A stretch of DNA of 64,000 bases from Thalassia testudinum (Eukaryota; Streptophyta; Magnoliopsida; Alismatales; Hydrocharitaceae). Positions 46,127 through 58,593 of the stretch are shown in pieces. Numbering within the stretch: position 1 is the first letter of the stretch; each line of letters starts with the position of its first letter. Made by a program: the position numbers and the translations under genes. The stretch lies in contig JAZHRO010000039.1 of NCBI GenBank assembly GCA_037157565.1, positions 49,290,001 to 49,354,000 of the forward strand. The letters are read 5' to 3'. The notes beneath the pieces were generated by a model. It saw only the letters and a program-made list of their open reading frames with translations. It did not search any database and was not told where the DNA came from.

Positions 46127-46280
46127 TACTTATAAACTATATGAACTAAATAATAAAGATTTTTTATATATTTCTTTTTTTCTCTCTCTCTTTTTATTTA
46201 CGAGGGATTTTTATTGAAAGAAAAGAGAAAAAAGGAATATATAAAAAAATCTTTATTATTTGATTCGTATAGTTTATTAG
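46127..46280. repeat. hairpin inverted repeat (MITE-like)
   Basis: TATAAACTATATGAACTAAATA on the left is mirrored on the right by the reverse complement of TATTTGATTCGTATAGTTTA. The AATAAAGATTTTTTATATAT segments also pair. Arms of about 55 bp with some mismatches surround a short CT/TATT-rich loop. No target duplication defined. Confidence 0.75.
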
Positions 46281-46989
46281 AATATACAAAGAAGATAAAT
46301 GTTATATTTGAGGGTACACACGTCAGGATATATATAGGAGTATAGACGATGATTACAATGGCATATAAATAATTAACTCAAAAAAGAAAGCTCAAGAGAA
46401 AAAATGCGGCAAAAGGTTGCTGTAAGTTCAATGAACCAAACCAAAAATGAAAATATCATACAAAAGCTTAAAAATTGAGCTTATAAAATTACACATTAAA
46501 AGGATTTTGAAAAAATATCATTTTTTTCTCTAAATCGAGCTTGTGGAAGAGATATGTGCTCACTTATGTATAAATTGGATGTACATTCAACTCCAAATCC
46601 ACGAAAATTTTGGTACCGGGTGCTATAGATAAGTTAAAAACTCTCATTCCACATGGTGTTGACACATCGGTTCATACGTCTTGTGAAAGAACGATGCAGG
46701 AACTTTATTGTGGTGAAGTTTGCCCATGAGGACCACTACATTTCTTTCTCGGGGCAAATGCATTCTTTGAGAACGGACTTCATGAATGGTTTTTCCCCTC
46801 ATCTTTTGGTGGGGGTGTGAATGCACTAACTTGACTTGGTTTCAAAAGCCCGGCTAGAAACTTGCTCAATTCTGGGTCAATTGACTTTATTTTTCTTGGA
46901 TGAGGATCTGTCATGTCTCAACTTATTGGCCTTTCTCAAAGACGTCAAGTAGGCCCTATTTTGCTGCTTGCACGCGGGCACAATTCCTC
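46281..46989. other. intergenic or leader of decayed copia; nothing clear
   Basis: AT-rich. It may hold the unrecognised 5' end of the copia remnant that follows. Confidence 0.4.
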
Positions 46990-49900
46990 CATTTAGCTCT
47001 TGAAAGGTGAAGGGCAGCAGCATACCATGTATTGGATATGAAGAAAAATTCTCTTATTTTTGAGATTAGGATCAACTAGACACTATGTAGTGTTTAAGCC
47101 TCAAGATGGGCATGTATATCTGAACTTAAGGCTTCCGAATACAACAATTGTCAAGGGTAGAAAAATAGTCACCTAATTGATATCCATAGAGATAGCATAC
47201 ATAGACAAGAGTAAGAATAAAGAGATAAACTGATTTGTACCATGCAATTCTCAGGCATGTCAATTAGCATAAGTTGAAGATCCTGATACAATGAATGATT
47301 CTCAAAGGACTTACACCATTAGATGTATGAGAAGACATAATATATGCCAGGTGTTAATTTGGCAAGGTTCATTAATTGCCTTACAAGGAGTCCAAGTATA
47401 GCGTAAAAAAACCATTGGAGCTAATTTACTTAGATGTATTTGGTTCAGGTCACTAGTATGCACTATATGGTGACATTTATTTATTGGCTTCTCAAGTTAT
47501 GTCTAGTCTTCTTCATCAAAGAGATGTTCAAATTTCTCTCTAAATTCAAGGAATTTGAGATGGTTTTGAATGAAATCGGAAGGAAAGTCCATCGTTGACG
47601 AACTAATAATGCGGGATACTATACGTAAAATGAATTCTCTAGTATCTTAAAAAGGCTAGAATTCGCTGTCAATTAACTTGCTAGAACACACTACAATGGA
47701 AAGGAGTGGTAAAAAAAAAAAAAATGACACTTGTTCAAAGATATGTTGTAGCATATTGCATGCAAAGAATTGTCCTTCTAGAATTTCAATAGAGTATATG
47801 AGAATGGCAATTGACATGAGTAAAAGTTTACCATCGGTAAAGCTAGACTTTGTTTCTTCATTCCAAAAGCTTTAGAATCTTAAGCCAATTGTAAGTCACT
47901 TTTATGTTTTTGAATTTCTTTGCTACGTTATTGTTCTTAACCACCTTTGTGGTAAGTTTGACAAAAAAGGTTGTTCAATACTTATTTTTTGGATATGATA
48001 ATCAAATGAGAGGTTGGAGTTGTTATGATCTAACCATTAGTAAATGCTATGTATCATGAAGCATCATCATGTCATCACTTTAAAAGATTGTCTTCCTTAA
48101 CACTAAAGGCTTGGAAGACAAGTTGGAGCAAAAAATGGAAGAGATAAAGCAAATAGATGGCAATACCATGGAAAAGGATGTCACTGGTTCCGTTTATGTT
48201 GGCAAAAAAGGCGTAGACTCTATGGAAGAATGGAGGATTTAATCAAGGAACTCCAAAAGAAGTTCAGCCTAGGCAACAAGAGATTGAAGAAGAACCAATT
48301 GTGTCATTTCAAAGATCTAGCAAATTAAATCCAAATTACATAGATGTAGCTTTTGCTGAACAAGGGTTGAAAGAACTCTCTAGCTATGTAGAAGCTTTCA
48401 AGTGCCTAGAGTGGAGGGAAGTTGTCAAGGAGGAGCTCCATGATTTGCAAGAACCAAACTTGGGATCTCGAAGTAAGGCCTTAAAATGTGAAGCCAATAT
48501 CTTCTAAGTGGATCTATAAGGTGAACACCCATTCTGATGGTTCCATGGAAAAGATGCAAGGCTTAATTTGTTGCTTGAGGGTTCTCTTAATAGTATAAAT
48601 TAGACTATGACAAGAAATCTGGCCCAATGATGAATACAACCACAGTCAATGTGCTACTAGCACTTGCAATGAACAATCTTGAAGACTATAGTAAATGGAT
48701 GTAAATAATGCATTTATTCATAGTGAGGCAGATTAACAGATTCATATGAAGCAACAAAGAGGATTTGAAGATAAGAAGCATCTCATGACATGTTTGTAAG
48801 CTAAAAAAATCACTTTACAGGCTGAGGCAAGCACTAAGGGAATGGTATGGAAAGATAGCAAAGTTCCACTTGTAATGTGGAATTTTTTTAGATCATTCTT
48901 GTTGACTCGAATCTTCCTAGAGCCTAACAAAGGTAAGTTGTCCATAGTGGTTGTATACTTAGATGACTTGAATATCACAAGGTTCAAATAGTCAATATGT
49001 GGTATTCAGTTCGACTAATCACTACATACATGTCGGTATTACAGTCAAGTATGTGGTTTTGTTTTTTGAATAATTAATGCATGTAATAAATAATTTATAC
49101 TATTAACAAATGGAAGCATAGAAATTAGACTAAAAAGGTGATAATTAATATATTGACCATCACAATTTAGAAAAAAAAAAAAGCAGTACAACAAAAAAAT
49201 AGCCTAAAGCATATGGTGCTAAAGGTTTAGATATCATCCATAGCTGTCTGATGTCACATTATGCAAAGATTGTTAGGAGTTTTACACCTTTAACTATCTC
49301 ATAATAAGATTTAATAAAAAAGATAAACTCACTCCATTCAAAAATCATGCAAGTATTCAAACAATTATGCCGACCATGAGTATGTGGTTGAGTACATAGT
49401 CCACTTGATTGGCTTTCTAAACACTAACACAGCTAACTTTCTAAACACTAATCGCAAGTGATAATGAAAAGGAAAACAAAAGAACTTGGTGTAACCTATT
49501 CATGAGATTTTAGATAAAAGAGTTTAGAAAACTAAAGCACTTTCTAGTCTCAAGGTAAACTACACTAGCAAAGGTATCTTTCATATCAAAAGAAGTATGG
49601 CGATCTTCACTAAAAATACAGTACATCGTATTTCAAAGCCATATCAACTCCAGTTGAAATAAAGTTGAATTATGTTCAAAAGAAGGCAAAAAGTAGAAGA
49701 TCCAACAATATATAAGCAACTTCTGGGTAGTCTAATCTACCTATGTCTAGGTTAGATATAGCCTTCATGGTCAACATAACAAGTGGATGCAAAATCTAGA
49801 GAAATGTTAGTACAAATACACCACGATCATTGATTTTGATGATAACAAAACACTTATTATTTGAAGTTTGCATTTGAGATTAAGATTTCATGTTAAAATG

Positions 49901-52560
49901 CAAATGGAAGCAAGAGTAAAGAAGCTAAAGATCAAGTCCATGAAAAAATGGAGGAGCTTGATGAAGAAGAAAAGTATCAAGGAGCATGATGAAGGAGCAA
50001 AAAAAGAAGGGTTAAAGCTTGAAGATGTAGAAAAGAAAGAAGAATAGATTAGAATATTTTATTCTTTTGTCATGTATTTTTATTTTGCTATTTGTTTCCT
50101 TAGATTCATGTTAAAGAGCCCAAAATATAGTTGCCTAGGTTCTAAACACACTCACCTAACCTTAGGACACTTAGGCAAAACCTAGAGTTGAGTTAGAAAA
50201 TCAAATCAGAGAGAAGATGGCTTCATCAGACATCTAACATATTTACCAGATGTCCGATATTATCTTTTAAGTGGTCTAATAAAAAGAACAGATGTCCATT
50301 ACCCAAATGACTTGCCTTTATTAATTCAACCTTCATTACATTAGATATCCAACCTTCTCTCTAGACGTCCAACGCCCTTAGAAGATGTCTGAACATGGTA
50401 TCAGACGTCCAATAAATGAATCGTTAGGTCTAATCTTAACCCAAATCAAGTTGTCAGAACAAAATCCTCTCGAGACACATAGGAAATATTTTATTATTTC
50501 CTTCAAACATCCAATAAGTAGACGTTAGGCCAAATCTGACGTAATCTTGATTTGTCAAACCTAGTATGATCGTTAGCTTCTCGGGAAATCAATTCTCGAA
50601 AGTTACCTTTAGTTCCAGACATCCAACAAAATCTCCAGACAACCAATAAACATCTAGTGTTTAGATGTAAGATCCCTGTTTGAATCTGATTGTTTGTTGG
50701 AACCACATATCCCAATATCAAATGTCCAATAATTGTTCCCAACGTCTTATATGTAAACATTAGACATCTGACCCTTTGAAACAAGATCGTTGTTTGGATC
50801 TGATCAATTCCAAGAAATCCACCCTTTAGGATTAGACGTCAAAAAATTCTATTAGACATCCAATATACCCTTATCAGATGTCTAACAAGCTTATCAGACG
50901 TCAAATGCTGTTGTCAGACCTAATTATTGTCTTGATCTCATTGGATTTTGGCTTGATTTTTCTTGGATTTAACCCTAACATCTATAAGGCCTCTCCCAAG
51001 CCTTCTTAAGGGTTCCTAACACATCTATAAATAGATGTGAACCTCTCCTTTGCTAGATACAACAAAGAGATGATACTTTCCACCATTTTAGACTCATTAA
51101 GTGAAGATTAAAATAAAGAAAACTTTGCCATTGCTTTCCAACCTTCTAACCACACATTAGTAAGCACCGAAACTATGCTTCCACGTCATTTCACTTCCAT
51201 GTGAGAGTTCCTTTGCCTATAGGAGCTTAATGGTAAATTATATTTGTGGCTCTATAAGTTCTTATTTTTCTGTTTTATTTTTTGTTGGGTATTCACGTAG
51301 CGAATTCCCGTCTTCTTATAAGACAAAATACTCTTTGCGAAGAATAGGGGTTTGAAGTATACTACCCTCAAGTTAAAGTAGTGTGAATGTATTGAGGTTG
51401 TGCCACCTCGATTTAAAGTGGTGTGTTTAGTGGATTTGATCTACTTAGTAGATCAAGAAATCCTAAGTCAAGAAACTTAGGTAATGGTTTTTATCCATTT
51501 AAGTTTCCACCTAAAAATCCATTGTATAATTGTGGTAAATGCTTGTGCAATTGTTTATTTGTATCAAATTTTTATATACTACACTGTTCACCTCCCCTCT
51601 AGTGCGAACTTATAAGAAACTACATGTAGTAACTATGCAACATATAAGAAGGTACATCAAAGGAGATGAAGATCTTGGTATCCGTCTCAAGGAAAATGAA
51701 GAGTGCAAAGTGATTTACTATTGAGATGCAAATTACGTTGAAGATCACATAGCACAAAGATCAACAATTGGCTATGTGTTTGGTCATAGTTTAGCAATAA
51801 TATCTTGTTGTAACAATTATGAAGTAGTCAAGGACTACCATTGTTGATAACATAAGTAAAATGTCAAGAAACAACTTTGGTAACTCAAGAAAGTGCATGA
51901 CTAAAACAACTTCTAAAGAATCTAAATCAATTTATTGACTATCTAGTGACACTTTACTGTAATAATTACTCTACAAACTGTTAGCAAGAAATACAGCGTT
52001 TGATGGAAGAACAAAGCACATGAAAGTTTACTATCACTTAGAGAGAAAGTACTAGAAGAAGAGAGTCAAATGAAACCGATAATAATAGAGGACCAAGTTG
52101 CAAGCATGTTTACCAAAGGACTTGAGTATTTTGAAGTCTGAATTTCAAAATTAATCGGTGTTGAAGAGTGTTAAAGTCAAACGCTAACTTCACCAAAGTG
52201 CAAATAGGCCCTTAGGCATGCCAAAGTTTGACTTAACTAACTATGACAAGTATAAATAAGCCCATTATGTGGTAAGGCATGCAGTCCAATGTGGTTGATG
52301 TGAGCACTGTGGTATATTGTGTAGTAGTTGTGGGCTTTATGTGTGAGGTTATAAATTATGTCCAATTTGGTTTTGTGGTTAAGTAGTATTTTATGTGGGT
52401 ATATGTATAATAGTAGTTTATCGTCAATCAAACATGGGTTAGGTCATGTTTATGTGAATTACCCAATTGTTGCTAAGATCGCACCTAAAGTGAACAGAGG
52501 TTATCCCCCAACAAGAAGGGATAATGTACAAAGGCTAACCTTGTCATATCATTAATGTTA
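46990..52560 (+). mobile_element. highly decayed copia element split by an LTR insertion
   Basis: Integrase core near 47400-47690 (FKFLSKFKEFEMVLNEIGRK pattern), RT entry near 48300-48560 (EWREVVKEELHDL), RT near 48630-49000, then 'QLLGSLIYLCLG' near 49720-49760. After the inserted element the RT/RNase H continues at 51620-52140 (RRYIKGDEDLGI, RSTIGYVF, REKVLEEESQ, DQVASMFTKGLEYFEV). A 3' LTR seems to start TGTTAAAGTC at 52169 and runs to about 52560. Almost every codon block has a stop, so this is one of the oldest elements here. The 5' end is not located. Confidence 0.8.
49800..51619. mobile_element. 1.8-kb LTR-like insertion, duplication AGAAA
   Basis: 49805-51614 begins TGTTAGTACAAA and ends CGAACTTATA, flanked by AGAAA at 49800-49804 and 51615-51619. 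Removing it joins CTAGAGAAA to CTACATGTA, restoring the host copia RT frame. There is no coding domain. TTCACCTCCCCTCTAGTG near its end is typical of copia-type LTR ends. Best read as a large solo LTR. It contains many copies of an AGACGTCCAAT-like motif between 50220 and 50910. The usual final CA is replaced by TA. Confidence 0.8.
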
Positions 52561-54200
52561 GCTCTCTCAATTACACCTCTACTAGAAGTTTTCATTGTTT
52601 GCTTATACTTGAGAACATCAAAAATCAATTTCCATCCCTTTCCACCATTTTTCAATTCCCAATTTCTATGCATATTAAGATCGACAAGCAAGAAAATAGA
52701 GATACTCCTCTTGCTAATAACTTGCCTAAGATAAAAAACAATGAGAGAGGATGATATTAGCTTCCTACTAAACATTTCATAATGAAGGTAAAATAATCGT
52801 TACTTGTGTATAAAGGAAAATTTGAAATTCTATTGCATATTCAAAATTAAGACTCTTGTAAAAATTTTAGAGGAAAAAACAATAAGGACAATAACATATG
52901 GTTCCACAGTTAATGTATTTAAGAGAAAAATACCAGAAGAATTATTTAGCGAAAAAAATTATGTACTTATCGCCTAGGAAAAAGATAAAAGTAGAATTTT
53001 CCTCTTCTTAAACATTTTGCAACTCTATGTGTACAAGAGCTAGAAGGAAAAGAAATGGTAAGTAGAAATTGGATTTTTTTCATTTTATAAAAAAATTAAA
53101 AGTGTTGAGTTATGATATAATCAGACATTTAGGATAGATTTGATTACCTTGGATAATATTTATTGTAAACCCTTACTCCTTTTGCCCTTCCATGAGTAGC
53201 CTTTAAGAGAAGAAATCTAGGGCAATGTGTTTTTCCAACTCAATTAGAAGGATTTCCACATAAATACTTATGCACATGCCCTCTCATCTTTCTTGCGGTT
53301 GTCATCTTGTGCTTGGTTTAATTCTACATAAGAGAAAAGGATAAGCATATTTTTCTTATACAAGCCTTAACAACTTTATGATCATCTCTTCCCAGAATAA
53401 ATAAAAGTTGGCGAGCCCCACAAGCTTACTTAAGCTCTTAATCAATATTGTGGTTTAGCATCTGAGACCAACCAAGCTCGAGCTACTTTCTTCTCAAAGC
53501 CTAGCCTAGAGCTAAGTAGTTTCAGTGCTATCATTATTAAGGTTTAAGATCTGAAGTGAAGCATAACCAAGAGGATGGAGAAATTGGAGCACACTTTAGT
53601 CATACACACAAAGGAATGGAGAATTCTTGTATTTTTTGATTTCTTGGACTAACATAAGAACATCTATTAAAAACTAAGACAAAGATGCAAGATGAGGCCT
53701 TTTTGATTCTTAGAAAGAGCAAATCCATTCATTATTCTATGAATTTCATTTTTCTACTGTTTGTAAGAATGTTATTCTTATAAACATAGATTTTCATTGT
53801 TGTACTGTTTGTTACTTAAATCATTTTGGATTCCCTCTCTGTATGAAATCGTGATGTGAAAAATAAAAAAAATAAGAAAAAATGATGATTGCGGAAGTAA
53901 CTCGGAAAATCATCATCACGTATGTATGATTTTGGAGGAAATGTAGCAACACTCACACGTAAAAGACAAACTGCACTATCAGATAAAGAACAGCAGTGAT
54001 GGCATATCAAGCATTGGCTGCTACGAGTATCATCTGAGTAAAAAAAACAAAAAAGAAGCGGGAGCCCCATCCAGGCAGGCTTCCACAGCCATCCTGATGA
54101 AAGCCTATGTTCTTTTAAGAGCAATCATAAAACGGAAGTTACCATCAATTAAAGTGAGGCAGCGCGACTTATGACCAACAATAAAATCTCCCCTTTAAAA
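52561..54200. other. intergenic and possible SET-gene 3' UTR; no gene seen
   Basis: AT-rich with no supportable reading frame. An AATAAA on the minus strand (TTTATT at 54242-54247) could end the SET-gene transcript about 130 nt after its stop. Confidence 0.45.
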
Positions 54201-54377
54201 CAAAATATTTTCCTTGCCATATTATGTTGAAAGAAACAAACCTTTATTACAGGCTGATGGTCGGTTAAGATGACCTTAACCCAATGATAACAAAAAAAAA
54301 AAAAAAATGCAAAAAAGGGGAAAAAAAAAAAGAAGGAAGAAACGCCTGTAACATATTGGCTGCCTATGTGAATGTGG

Positions 54378-56123
54378 TCACAAGAAGCTCTGCTGCTGCT
54401 TAATCACCAGCCCCTGAATGAGAGCCTTCATGGCTTGCCTCTTCCTCACCACCTTCCCATACACCCCCTTCCCCATCCTCAACACCCTCTCCTCCCCACC
54501 ATCATCTCCAGAACCATTACTTCTCCCTCCTCTCCTCCTCCTCCTCCTCATCATCATCTCCACCACCACCCTCAACACCCTCTCATCCCCTCCCACAACC
54601 CCCACCACACTCTTCCCAACCACCACCTCCCCGGGCACCCTCCTCCCCCACCTCCTCATCCCCCTCTCCGACCGGTACACCGCCTCGTACGCCTCCCACA
54701 AGCTCGCTCTCATCCACCCCCTCCACCTCTTCTCCTCCTTCCACCTCCTCCCCACCCCTTCCTCCACCCTCACCACCAACTCCCCCACCTCATCATCCCC
54801 ACCCTTCTCCTCCTCCTCCTCCTTCTTCTTCTTCCATCCCAACAACAGCCTCTTCTCCATCTCCTCTACCAACCCACTCATCTCCCCCCACCTACCTGCC
54901 TCGAACGCGCACCTCTTGCAACGGCACTCGAACCCCCACCTCCTGACCCCCTCCTCCCTCCTCCTCCGCCACGGCCTCAGCACGTCGAAGTAGGCCACCG
55001 TCAGCTCCTCCCCCTCCCCCACGTCCCTCGACGCGTGCACCACCACCTTGTTTCCCACGTGCACCCTCTTTGCGTTCGGCTCACATGAATGATTCATGAA
55101 CGACAGCAGCACCCACAGCCCCACCCCGCTGAAGAACCCCAACCCCTCCCCCCTTCCCACCACCGATCCCCCCTCCTCCTCCCTCACCGAGTTCAAGTCC
55201 AATATCTTTAGGATCCTCTCCGCGTCTGGTCTTGTTGGAGACCGCACGCCATCCTCGTGATCGGGCTCCCACTCCGGTTGGAAGATACCCATCTCCGGTA
55301 TAGCCATGTTGCCCTCTTTTTCTTCTTCTTCTTCCCCTGTTGACAGGGAGTAGAGGAGATTAAGTGTTCGTGGGCACTTGGCCGCCGCGTCCAGCAACCT
55401 ATCCACAACGTCCCTCCACATCACAAGCCTTCCACCGCCATTGCCGTTGTCCTCCTGGTCCGGCAAGACTCCTCTACCGATCACGGCGGCCTTCTCCACG
55501 AAAAGTGTCGTTCCCGCCTCGACCGGTCTGGTGGCGAAGAGCCCTCTCCCTCCGTGCTGCTTCGACCGCCGGATCTCCACGGGGCCGACGTACTCCGCCA
55601 GCTCCGGGGCCTCCCCTTTCAACCCACTGAGGATCCAATCGGAGATGTCCACCGCCCCTGTTCTGGACTGGACCTCGAGCCTCCGGCACCTCTGGAGGAG
55701 AGACCGGACCTCGTCGGAGGAGGAGCCCCCGCATTCAAGCGTGGACTGGAGGCAGGTGGCGGCGGCGGAGTAGCGGTCGAGGTCGAGGGAGACCTTGGCC
55801 TTGCAGAGGAGGGCCCGCCGGTGGGTCGGGTCGAGGTGGAGGGCATTGTCGCAGTCACGGAGGGCCCCGCGGAGGTCCCCCAGGCGGTGGCGGGCCTCCG
55901 CGCGGCTCGAGAGGGCGAGGCAGAGGAAGCGGTGGAGCTTGGAGTTGTTTTTGGTGGTGGTAGGGATAAGGTGGTGATGGAAAAGGGAGATGAAGTGGGA
56001 GTAGAGGCGTATGTACTCGTTCCAGTCCTCCCTCAGGAGCAGCTCCGTGGCTCTCGACCTCACCTGCTGGAGCTCCTCCTCGCTTATCTCTCTCCGCTCC
56101 TCCACCTCAGCCACTACCACCAT
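54378..56123 (-). CDS. TPR and SET domain protein (lysine methyltransferase-like)
   Basis: A single 581-residue frame, GC-rich and intronless. TPR-like helices lie at about 64-135 (ALSSRAEARHRLGDLRGALRDC, ALHLDPTHRRALLCKAKV). A split SET domain covers about 185-385: GRGLFATRPVEAGTTLFVEKA near the start, then NHSCEPNA at about 343-350, followed by VVVHASRDVGEGEELTVAYFD. The Cys cluster FECRCKRC follows at about 396-403. This resembles the plant TPR-SET proteins grouped with Arabidopsis At1g33400 and the SMYD-like class, some of which methylate histones or other proteins. Catalysis is inferred from the motifs. An acidic E-rich stretch (about 270-285) and an Arg-rich C-terminus are low complexity. 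The ATG at 56121-56123 is preceded by a GAA repeat, so it is the natural start. The large open frames on the plus strand here are its GC-rich shadows. Confidence 0.9.
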   Translation of the reverse strand: MVVVAEVEERREISEEELQQVRSRATELLLREDWNEYIRLYSHFISLFHHHLIPTTTKNNSKLHRFLCLALSSRAEARHRLGDLRGALRDCDNALHLDPTHRRALLCKAKVSLDLDRYSAAATCLQSTLECGGSSSDEVRSLLQRCRRLEVQSRTGAVDISDWILSGLKGEAPELAEYVGPVEIRRSKQHGGRGLFATRPVEAGTTLFVEKAAVIGRGVLPDQEDNGNGGGRLVMWRDVVDRLLDAAAKCPRTLNLLYSLSTGEEEEEKEGNMAIPEMGIFQPEWEPDHEDGVRSPTRPDAERILKILDLNSVREEEGGSVVGRGEGLGFFSGVGLWVLLSFMNHSCEPNAKRVHVGNKVVVHASRDVGEGEELTVAYFDVLRPWRRRREEGVRRWGFECRCKRCAFEAGRWGEMSGLVEEMEKRLLLGWKKKKEEEEEKGGDDEVGELVVRVEEGVGRRWKEEKRWRGWMRASLWEAYEAVYRSERGMRRWGRRVPGEVVVGKSVVGVVGGDERVLRVVVEMMMRRRRRRGGRSNGSGDDGGEERVLRMGKGVYGKVVRKRQAMKALIQGLVIKQQQSFL

Positions 56124-56124
56124 A

Positions 56125-56160
56125 TTCTTCTTCTTCTTCTTCTTCTTCTTCTTCTTCTTC
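56125..56160. repeat. (TTC)12 microsatellite, GAA in the SET-gene 5' UTR
   Basis: Twelve TTC units on the plus strand, two bases upstream of the SET-gene start in transcript terms. Length could vary between alleles and change the leader. Confidence 0.95.
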
Positions 56161-56244
56161 GGGAGGGAAGGGAGAGAGGCGTAGGGGACTGCAACAATGG
56201 TGGTGGTCTGTGGGTGAGGTGATCCGTCAGCTTATTAGGGTGGC

Positions 56245-56271
56245 AACGGTCATATTTGCAACGGCCAACGG
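56245..56271. promoter_or_regulatory. cluster of three MSA-like AACGG cores
   Basis: AACGGTCA at 56245, AACGGCCA at 56260 and AACGGCTA at 56267 lie 120-150 bp upstream of the SET-gene start codon. All three fit the AACGGYYA half of the mitosis-specific activator bound by plant MYB3R proteins. The 5' side fits only partly. This could make the gene G2/M-regulated; that is inference. Confidence 0.6.
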
Positions 56272-58425
56272 CTATATTTTGCGGGATGGCCGCGTCGATC
56301 AGCGCCTCGTTCCGTCGTGAACGCCAAAAACTTGGGTTGTCAGTTCATATCACGTAAATTTGAACCTTTTGTGGTATTCGGATGGTATGGGTTGGTTCGA
56401 ATTGAGGGATATGGGCGGGGCAAAAATTTTTGGTAGGGTGTTGGGCCCAATGGGCCCGACGTGCTATTTGGTGATGGTAATAGATGACAAGGGATGCTGC
56501 CAAGTTGCATTTAGCTTGGTATCTGATTTTCTAGGTATGTGATCGTATTTGGCACATCGTAGCATGTGGATTGGGTATACAATGAGTAAGAGGTGAATAG
56601 ATTTATTCTTAGATTAAGTCTGATAAGTGAATTTCGAAAAATGTAATTGGAAAAGGATTTACGAACAAATGGAATTATAAGAGGAAGTACAATTTTTTTT
56701 TTTTATGTTCGGAGTATTAAACATTGTATCGTGATATTTTTGAGAATAATATAACAATTTCATCCTTTCGTTGGAATTGTCTAAACCTGAATTAAGAACC
56801 TAATTTTGAAATTAATGAATTCCGAAATCGGGGTTACTGAACATGAAACTCAATCTCCGGTTCTGTTGACAAAACGATCGGCGTGAGTAGCCCAAGCATG
56901 AGCATTTCAAGATGGGATTTTGGATTTATATTTACAAATTTTGAATTGAGATAGTTCTCAAAATCACGTCTAAAGGAGGTTGTCCTTGCAACTCTCTCTC
57001 GTCCTTGCGATTTATCCCTTACCCATTCCAACGAAGATGCCCTTCTTCATTTTCGTTGCTCCGTGCTTTCCCTCGCTCCTCTCCACTACTCTATTCTTTC
57101 CCTCGCTCCTCTCCCCACGTAGTGTCTCATTTCAATCAATTCTTGTCGCAAAAGCAGGAGTAGGGCAGGTGGTGGTTAGCCTTTGGCACCATTTGATGAT
57201 CGGTTGTACGTGCTCTCCTTCTTGAATGGCTAGGGCTACTACGTCACATGTGTGGTTCATTACTGAAGGTCAGTAGGTTGCCATTACTACCTTGTCCGTA
57301 CCGAAGTTCTTCCTCCTTATTTGAGATGGCCGATTTCAAGGCAATGTTCCCCTATGCATCTAGGAAGCCGGGTGGATCTCGTGAACGCACATCGTCTTTA
57401 TTGATTCCAACTTACTATGTTCGTCGTTGTATGCATTGATGGGAAATATGAGGTGACAAACCTCTATAAAGGGGGCATCGTTGGCAATATTTCTCTCCAC
57501 GCGCACCTATAACCTTAATCTGGTGGATTTCTTTTTTGTTTTCTTCTTTTTCGTTTCGAAGGTTGTTAGGTTTTTTCTTACACTAAGTTCTTGCCATCTA
57601 TGTGATCTATTTCGAAGGTTCTTTGGCTCAAGTGCTCTTGGCTTCAGTTTGGTGGATTACGGCTTCGCTAAGCAAATTTGTGAGGTAACAATTCTTATTT
57701 TTTCCCTTCTCTTTTGATCTAATTATTTCCTTGATCTTCATGTCTTGTTTTTTCCCTTCCCTTTTGCCTTAAATGCTATTGTTTCTTTTTCGAGAGCCAT
57801 CTCAATTTTCTTCTGTTGATGATAAAGTAGATTTCGTTGTTTCTTGTGAGGATGCTTCTACCATATTGATGAATTTGCTTCCCTGTGAGGATGTGTTTAA
57901 CAATGGTCTGATGAATTTTTGTTGGAAGATTTCATTAGTTTACTTGTTTCATAAGATGATTCCCTTACCAATAATCATATTTAACAAACAGATGTCTTGT
58001 TATTATCTCGTTGTGCTTTACGTAAGGTTACTTGTGGTTCCATGCTTTTGATTTGATGTTTGAACTGGTTTGGAAAGAATGTTGTTTATTTTGCTACTCA
58101 TGTGAGGACATGATAAGTTCATTTGGTTGTTTGTGCTGAAATCTATGTTTAAAGCGATTTCTGATGTGGTCAATTGCCTGCATAATGTTGTCTGCTATGC
58201 CTGCACTAGACCCTTGCAGTACTGCTACATTTATACACATTATTGTTCACATATCTACTCAATATCCAGTTTTACTATGAGAAAATCCAATGTGCAGAAA
58301 GCACAACCTACAAAAGAAGCATGATAAAGCACTCCTGATGAATCTACTCTACACCTCAAGGAGAATTGCCTAAACAACATGAACATTGGGTTAATTCATT
58401 ATAATAAGAGTACAAAAGATATATC

Positions 58426-58429
<4 letters not shown>
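56272..58429. other. intergenic, no gene recognised
   Basis: AT-rich, with several short T-rich frames (for example 57481-57717, 57773-58051) that show no recognisable domain and look like chance. Confidence 0.45.

Positions 58430-58467
<38 letters not shown>
58430..58467. repeat. (AT)n microsatellite
   Basis: Uninterrupted alternating AT, followed immediately by a C-run and a small hairpin. Confidence 0.9.
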
Positions 58468-58468
<1 letters not shown>

Positions 58469-58482
58469 CCCCCCTTCTGAAC

Positions 58483-58530
58483 GATAAATGGATCCCTCCC
58501 ACTCCCACAATAAAAGGAGATCCATTTATC
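58483..58530. repeat. small perfect-arm hairpin
   Basis: GATAAATGGATC (58483-58494) and GATCCATTTATC (58519-58530) are reverse complements with a 24-bp spacer. Function unknown. It sits at the end of the AT repeat and could be the end of a MITE. Confidence 0.8.
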
Positions 58531-58593
58531 CATGTAACTTTTATTCTTTATAACATGATTATACAGAACTAATGCCTATAAAATTAAGAACAG

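Noticed and set aside
54372..55088. 238-residue plus-strand Pro/His/Leu-rich frame
   Set aside because: Antisense to the SET gene's Arg/Glu-rich C-terminus. A CCN/CTC-biased shadow rather than a gene.
55554..56222. 222-residue plus-strand reading frame opposite the SET gene
   Set aside because: It is the antisense shadow of the GC-rich SET gene. Its sequence is low complexity (Glu/Gly/Val/Leu-rich) with no domain.
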